DNA of 64,000 nt from Hymenobacter monticola (lineage in GTDB: Bacteria; Bacteroidota; Bacteroidia; Cytophagales; Hymenobacteraceae), in assembly GCF_022811645.1 (NCBI RefSeq), contig NZ_CP094534.1, forward strand, positions 2,728,001 through 2,792,000, in the 5' to 3' direction. Shown here in pieces: positions 60,772-64,000 of the stretch (positions within the stretch are counted from its first letter, which is position 1; every line of letters starts with the position of its first letter). Below the pieces are notes generated by a model. That model saw only the letters and a program-made list of their open reading frames with translations. It did not search any database and was not told the DNA's origin. Made by a program: the position numbers and the translations under genes.

Positions 60772-61137
60772 AAGTTGAAAAAAGGGTTGGGGTAGGAATT
60801 GATGGTGTTTTGTGAGGTGCTCACAGCAGGCAAGTTAAGCCACAACCAGCCAGTAGCCTAGCGGAGCGCGCCGACGGCTATCCGTTTTTAAAGCGGCTCC
60901 CCGGCGGGCCTTAACACAGTAGAGTCCCCGGCCACGGGTGGGGCCCGGGCTTCTGGAATACACTCCACCGTTCGCTTCGCCGCAGCGCCATAACTTGCGG
61001 CCCCGCTGGTGCGCTCTTCGCCACTCATGCCGCTGGCATCCTGACTTCCGCGCCTTTTGAACCCGGCCCGCCGGTTCAGACCCGCGCCACAATCATCCCA
61101 GCCGAAACCCCGAACGGCCATCAGTCAGGCCCGCCCC
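60772..61137. other. Divergent intergenic region
   Basis: Lies between divergent genes. Short frames at 60835-61121 (minus) and the 5' extension of the next gene (from 61057) are arginine/proline-rich and not protein-like. No exact TAnnTTTG promoter was found. Confidence 0.4.
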
Positions 61138-61416
61138 ATGACCATCCTTCTGAGCTGCTTACTGTTTCTCAATCTCCTGTGCTTCCTGCTATTTGCCCTG
61201 GATAAGCGCAAAGCCCAACGGGGCCAGCGGCGCATTGCTGAAAAAACGCTGCACCTCGCCACGCTGCCGGGCGCGGCCCCCGGTGCGTGGGCCGCAATTT
61301 GGCTGCTGCATCACAAAAACCGCAAAGCCGCTTTCTGGAGCATTACCCTGGCGCTGACGCTGCTGCAAGGGGCGGTGCTCTATTTCGCGTGGCCCTATTT
61401 TCAGGCGTCGTTTTAA
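61138..61416 (+). CDS. DUF1294 family membrane protein
   Basis: 92 residues. The ATG at 61138 begins the typical opening TILLSCLLFLNLLCFLLFALDKRKAQRGQRRI. EKTLHLATLPGAAPGAWAA, HHKNRKAAFW and a final membrane segment follow. The pattern 'DK..A....RR..E..L......GG..G' is the DUF1294 signature. Function unknown; inner membrane. The frame upstream to 61057 is not family-like. Confidence 0.9.
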   Translation: MTILLSCLLFLNLLCFLLFALDKRKAQRGQRRIAEKTLHLATLPGAAPGAWAAIWLLHHKNRKAAFWSITLALTLLQGAVLYFAWPYFQASF

Positions 61417-61544
61417 GCGGGCCAACCGGCGGCCGTGGCCGAGGTGGCAGGTGATACGTTGGGCCCCTGTGAAGGGGCGCCTGGGATAAAACGCCGAGGC
61501 CGCATGGCCCGTTATACCCCGAAACTCCCATCTAACTCTTTCCC

Positions 61545-62303
61545 ATGCCGGCCCACCTTGGCACCCTGCGCACTGGCACCAGCGGCATCGTCGTGCCCGG
61601 CCCCAAGGCCACCTTCCCGGAGACCTACCAGGCCACGAGCCGCCTCACCTACTACGCCACCCTGTTTAACTCGGTGGAGATTAACAGCACCTTCTACCGC
61701 ATCCCCCAGCCCAAAACGTTTGCCGCCTGGGCCGCGGAAACCGGCCCTGCGTTTGACTTTACCATCAAGCTGTGGCGCGATATCACGCACACCAAGGCGC
61801 TGGCCGAGGACCTCTCCGGCATTGCCCGCTTTCTGGATGCCGCCCGGGAGTTGGGCCCCAAAAAGGGCTGCCTGCTCATTCAATTCCCGCCCAGCAACAC
61901 CATTCGCCAGCTAAAGGCCGTCAATGTCCTATTGGCTGCCCTTGCCGCGGCCGACCCCGCCCACGAGTGGCGCAAAGCGGTGGAGTTTCGCCACCCCAGC
62001 TGGTATGTCGATGATGCGTTGGAGATGCTGGACCACCACGGCGCCAGCCTCGTGCTGCACGACAAAGGCCCCGCCCGAAACGCCCAACTCAACGAAGGGG
62101 CCGACTTTGTGTATATGCGCTTCCACGGCCCCAAGGGAAACTACCGCGAGTCCTACGAGCGCGACTTTCTGCACGACCAGGCCGAGCAGATACACGACTA
62201 CCTCCGGGAGGGGAAAGACGTGTATGCCTACTTCAACAACACCATGGGCGCCGCGTTTGAAAATGCCCAGGACCTGTACCGGCTGGTAGCGGAGCGGGCG
62301 TGA
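61545..62303 (+). CDS. DUF72 (YecE-like) family protein
   Basis: 252-residue TIM-barrel-like protein of unknown activity. Landmarks are TGTSGIVVPG, FNSVEINSTFYRIPQPKTFAAW, FDFTIKLWRDITHTK, GCLLIQFPPS, VEFRHPSWY (about residue 148) and VYMRFHGPKGNYRESY with VYAYFNNTMGAAFENAQDL. The ATG at 61545 gives the standard N-terminus. Two hairpins follow the stop directly. Confidence 0.93.
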   Translation: MPAHLGTLRTGTSGIVVPGPKATFPETYQATSRLTYYATLFNSVEINSTFYRIPQPKTFAAWAAETGPAFDFTIKLWRDITHTKALAEDLSGIARFLDAARELGPKKGCLLIQFPPSNTIRQLKAVNVLLAALAAADPAHEWRKAVEFRHPSWYVDDALEMLDHHGASLVLHDKGPARNAQLNEGADFVYMRFHGPKGNYRESYERDFLHDQAEQIHDYLREGKDVYAYFNNTMGAAFENAQDLYRLVAERA

Positions 62304-62313
62304 GCCGTACCAC

Positions 62314-62357
62314 TCGTGGCACCGCCCGGCCGAGGTTTCCGCTGGGCGGTGCCACGA
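62314..62357. terminator. Perfect 14-bp hairpin after DUF72 gene
   Basis: TCGTGGCACCGCCC pairs exactly with GGGCGGTGCCACGA around a 16-nt loop, 10 nt after the stop. No T-tract; another hairpin follows at once. Confidence 0.65.
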
Positions 62358-62391
62358 AGAAGCCCCAGCCGCTGGCGGGGCGGGGGCTTCT
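62358..62391. terminator. Hairpin of the AAGCCCCAGC family, copy flanking Uma2 gene
   Basis: AGAAGCCCC pairs with GGGGCTTCT. The 28 nt at 62361-62388 recur exactly, in the same orientation, at 63123-63150 on the other side of the Uma2 gene. Confidence 0.7.
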
Positions 62392-62417
62392 GTCGTTAAT
62401 CCTGCGGGCCGAGCTTT

Positions 62418-63020
62418 CTACACCGCCGCGTCAAACACTTCGCTCCACTCCACGGCCAGCCCGGGCAGCACCGTGACGGGCATGGGGCCGGGCGCGGCGT
62501 ACTCGCCGGCCACCTCGTAGCGGCCGTGCGCGTCCAGCACGTAGGCCAGTACCGTCTGCTCGCCGGGAAACACCACCCAGTATTCGCGCACCCCGTTTTC
62601 CTCGTAGAGGTCGAACTTCGTTTTGGTGTCGTGCTTGAGGTTGCCGGGCGACACGATTTCGATAATCCAGTCCGGGGCCCCCACGCAGCCGCGTTCGTCC
62701 AGCTTGGCGGGGTCGCACACTACTAGGATGTCGGGCTGCACCACGGTTTGCACCTGCGCATCGCCCGCGCCCACGTTGCGCGTGAGGCGCACATCGAACG
62801 GGGCGTGGTACATCTCGCACGGGCTGCGCCGCAAATGGCCTTCAATAACGTATTCCAAGCGCCGCGATAATTGCTGGTGTCGGCGGCTAGCCCCGGCCAT
62901 TGGCCGCAGCACCTTGCCCTTTATCAGCTCCACAAACTCATCAAACCGCCACGTTAGGTAATCGGCGTAGGTGTACACGCCGTTTGGGTCGAGCTGCGAG
63001 AGGGAGGTGATAGGGGCCAT
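62418..63020 (-). CDS. Uma2-family PD-(D/E)XK nuclease-like protein
   Basis: 200 residues from the ATG at 63020 (MAPITSLSQLDPNGVYTYAD). The fold has ELIKGKV near the N-terminus, an Asp in VVQPDILVVCDP, a Glu in PDWIIEIVSPGNLKHDTKTK with the following Lys, then FDLYEENGVREYWVVFP. These are the Uma2 (DUF820) hallmarks. Uma2 proteins are numerous in some lineages and their biological role is unclear. A 13-residue longer start at 63059 is less typical. The gene is bracketed by identical 28-nt hairpin sequences. Confidence 0.92.
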   Translation of the reverse strand: MAPITSLSQLDPNGVYTYADYLTWRFDEFVELIKGKVLRPMAGASRRHQQLSRRLEYVIEGHLRRSPCEMYHAPFDVRLTRNVGAGDAQVQTVVQPDILVVCDPAKLDERGCVGAPDWIIEIVSPGNLKHDTKTKFDLYEENGVREYWVVFPGEQTVLAYVLDAHGRYEVAGEYAAPGPMPVTVLPGLAVEWSEVFDAAV

Positions 63021-63118
63021 GACACGGGGCAGTTGAAGGGGTTTGCGGGGCTCAAACAAAGATACAGCGGCTGACGAAGGTCGCCGGTAGTGTATTGATT
63101 CCCGCCAGCCGGCCCCGC

Positions 63119-63157
63119 CAGCAGCCCCAGCCGCTGGCGGGGCGGGGGCTGCTGGGG
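63119..63157. terminator. Hairpin of the AAGCCCCAGC family, second flank of Uma2 gene
   Basis: CAGCAGCCCC pairs with GGGGCTGCTG around a GC-rich core. It contains the same 28-nt sequence as 62361-62388. Confidence 0.65.
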
Positions 63158-63262
63158 AAACGTTAGGGCGTAGCTGGGTTCCTTAGGCGCTGCCGGGGCT
63201 GGGGCGGCCGGTTGGGTGCCTATTGCCGAGGGATTAATGTTATACATTGGTCAAACCAACAC

Positions 63263-63793
63263 CTACTTAATAACTCGTTTGTCTTGGATTAAGGAGGTTA
63301 AGAAAAATCGACCGGTTTGCGGGAACCTAATCTCGCAATAAATCCGGTCCTTTCGCTGCTTCAACCATCTTTTGGCCGTGGGATGTTCGAAGGGATAAGT
63401 GTCGATGACGATGGTGGCTGGCTGGTTTGGGAAGTACAAGAACTGATACTCGCCTTTGAGTGTGGCACCTTGAATTGGGCCATACCAGTCCTTGAAATAG
63501 AGCACGACCTGGGTCAGCGAATCCGTCAGCTTGGGAAAGCTTAGTTCATCGGCAGTGGGCCGAACTAAGAACGTGTCCTTCTCAGTCATCAACTCCATGT
63601 AAAACGGATTAGGCGTCTTGCGCGAGTCGATAGGCAGCGAATCGACCACCACGGTGATATTTGAGGTGCCTATTACCTGCATAGAGCTATAGTGTACGCC
63701 CTTGTGTTTGGTGTTGCAGGAAGTGCCCGTTCCTAGAAAAAGCAGTATGGCTGCACCTATAAAATGGGAAAAGCGAAGAGCGTTGCTAGGCAT
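63263..63793 (-). CDS. Predicted lipoprotein of unknown function
   Basis: 176 residues. The signal region is FIGAAILLFLGTGTSCN, with the lipobox Cys about residue 26. The mature part contains NITVVVDSLPIDSRKTPNPF, DTFLVRPTADELSFPKLTDS and a basic patch KRWLKQRKDRIY. No domain is recognised. The product should sit in the envelope. Confidence 0.78.
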   Translation of the reverse strand: MPSNALRFSHFIGAAILLFLGTGTSCNTKHKGVHYSSMQVIGTSNITVVVDSLPIDSRKTPNPFYMELMTEKDTFLVRPTADELSFPKLTDSLTQVVLYFKDWYGPIQGATLKGEYQFLYFPNQPATIVIDTYPFEHPTAKRWLKQRKDRIYCEIRFPQTGRFFLTSLIQDKRVIK

Positions 63794-63953
63794 GAGTGTT
63801 TAGGAAAACGGTGATTCAAGCCGCTAGTTAGGGTTTAATTCCGAAGAGTTTCCTCACGCCCGCTCGTCAACCCGCCACCAAAACCAGAACCCAGAGCAGC
63901 ACCAGTTACCCGCGCCCCAACGCCCCAAAACAGACCCAGACCTGGAACCCACG

Positions 63954-63987
63954 AAAAAGGCCCTCACCGCAAGGTGAGAGCCTTTTT
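63954..63987. terminator. Rho-independent terminator at window end
   Basis: AAAAAGGCCCTCACC pairs with GGTGAGAGCCTTTTT. It may serve a gene beyond the window. Between 63794 and 63953 I see no gene. Confidence 0.8.
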
Positions 63988-64000
63988 CGTTATCGTGCAA

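Noticed and set aside
1..64000. tRNA, rRNA or riboswitch genes
   Set aside because: Intergenic stretches were read for cloverleaf and conserved-core patterns and none was convincing; a covariance-model search would be decisive.

Overview
The window is about 64 kb of a GC-rich chromosome from a Bacteroidota bacterium, most likely a Hymenobacter-like member of the Cytophagales (inference from gene content; no taxonomy search was possible). The signs are type IX secretion C-terminal sorting domains, a PorV/PorQ-like barrel, an IPExxxVDY protein beside acpP-fabF-rnc, DUF3857 proteins, and promoter elements of the Bacteroidota type (TTG, about 20 nt, TAnnTTTG). No rRNA or tRNA gene was recognised.

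Layout. 0.1-4.5 kb: pyrimidine (pyrB, pyrC) and purine (purE-purK) synthesis. 4.6-8.7 kb: a small exported protein, a three-gene operon resembling pglC-pglD-pglE for an acetamido-sugar glycan, and ispE. 8.8-16 kb: EamA transporter, LptF/LptG permease, tgt, a family 2 glycosyltransferase overlapping an ECF sigma factor, rsmG and a YheT-type hydrolase. 16.1-19 kb is scar tissue: a dead IS3-family element, an AT-rich island with one lipoprotein, and a shredded IS5-like remnant. 19.3-30.6 kb: rpsT, a T9SS cargo protein, pyk, the fatty-acid cluster with rnc, nadE, an ECF sigma/anti-sigma pair and lgt. 30.9-36.4 kb: a LytTR regulator convergent with a hybrid histidine kinase, a lipoprotein, yidD, a YgjP-type metalloprotease and an outer-membrane barrel. 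36.4-46.6 kb: a helix-hairpin-helix/barrel protein, a four-helix-bundle gene inside an inverted-repeat element, three tandem DUF3857 transglutaminase-like proteins and an MFS transporter. 47-51.5 kb: a lower-GC defence-type island with a complete ABC-three-component (ABC-3C) operon and two small unknown genes. 51.6-64 kb: a voltage-gated-type K+ channel, two distant secreted paralogues, a 1,474-residue modular T9SS surface protein, DUF1294, DUF72 and Uma2 proteins and a lipoprotein.

Two themes stand out. First, the ABC-3C system (restriction-endonuclease-like effector, middle component, DUF3732 ABC ATPase) is compact, overlapping and compositionally foreign. Second, intergenic junctions are crowded with inverted-repeat elements of several families. 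One class has low-complexity arms made of short direct sub-repeats, sits within a few bases of stop codons, and in one copy encloses a four-helix-bundle protein of the family also found in 23S rRNA intervening sequences. I infer an autonomous element with gene-less relatives. Other families are GC-rich REP-like palindromes.
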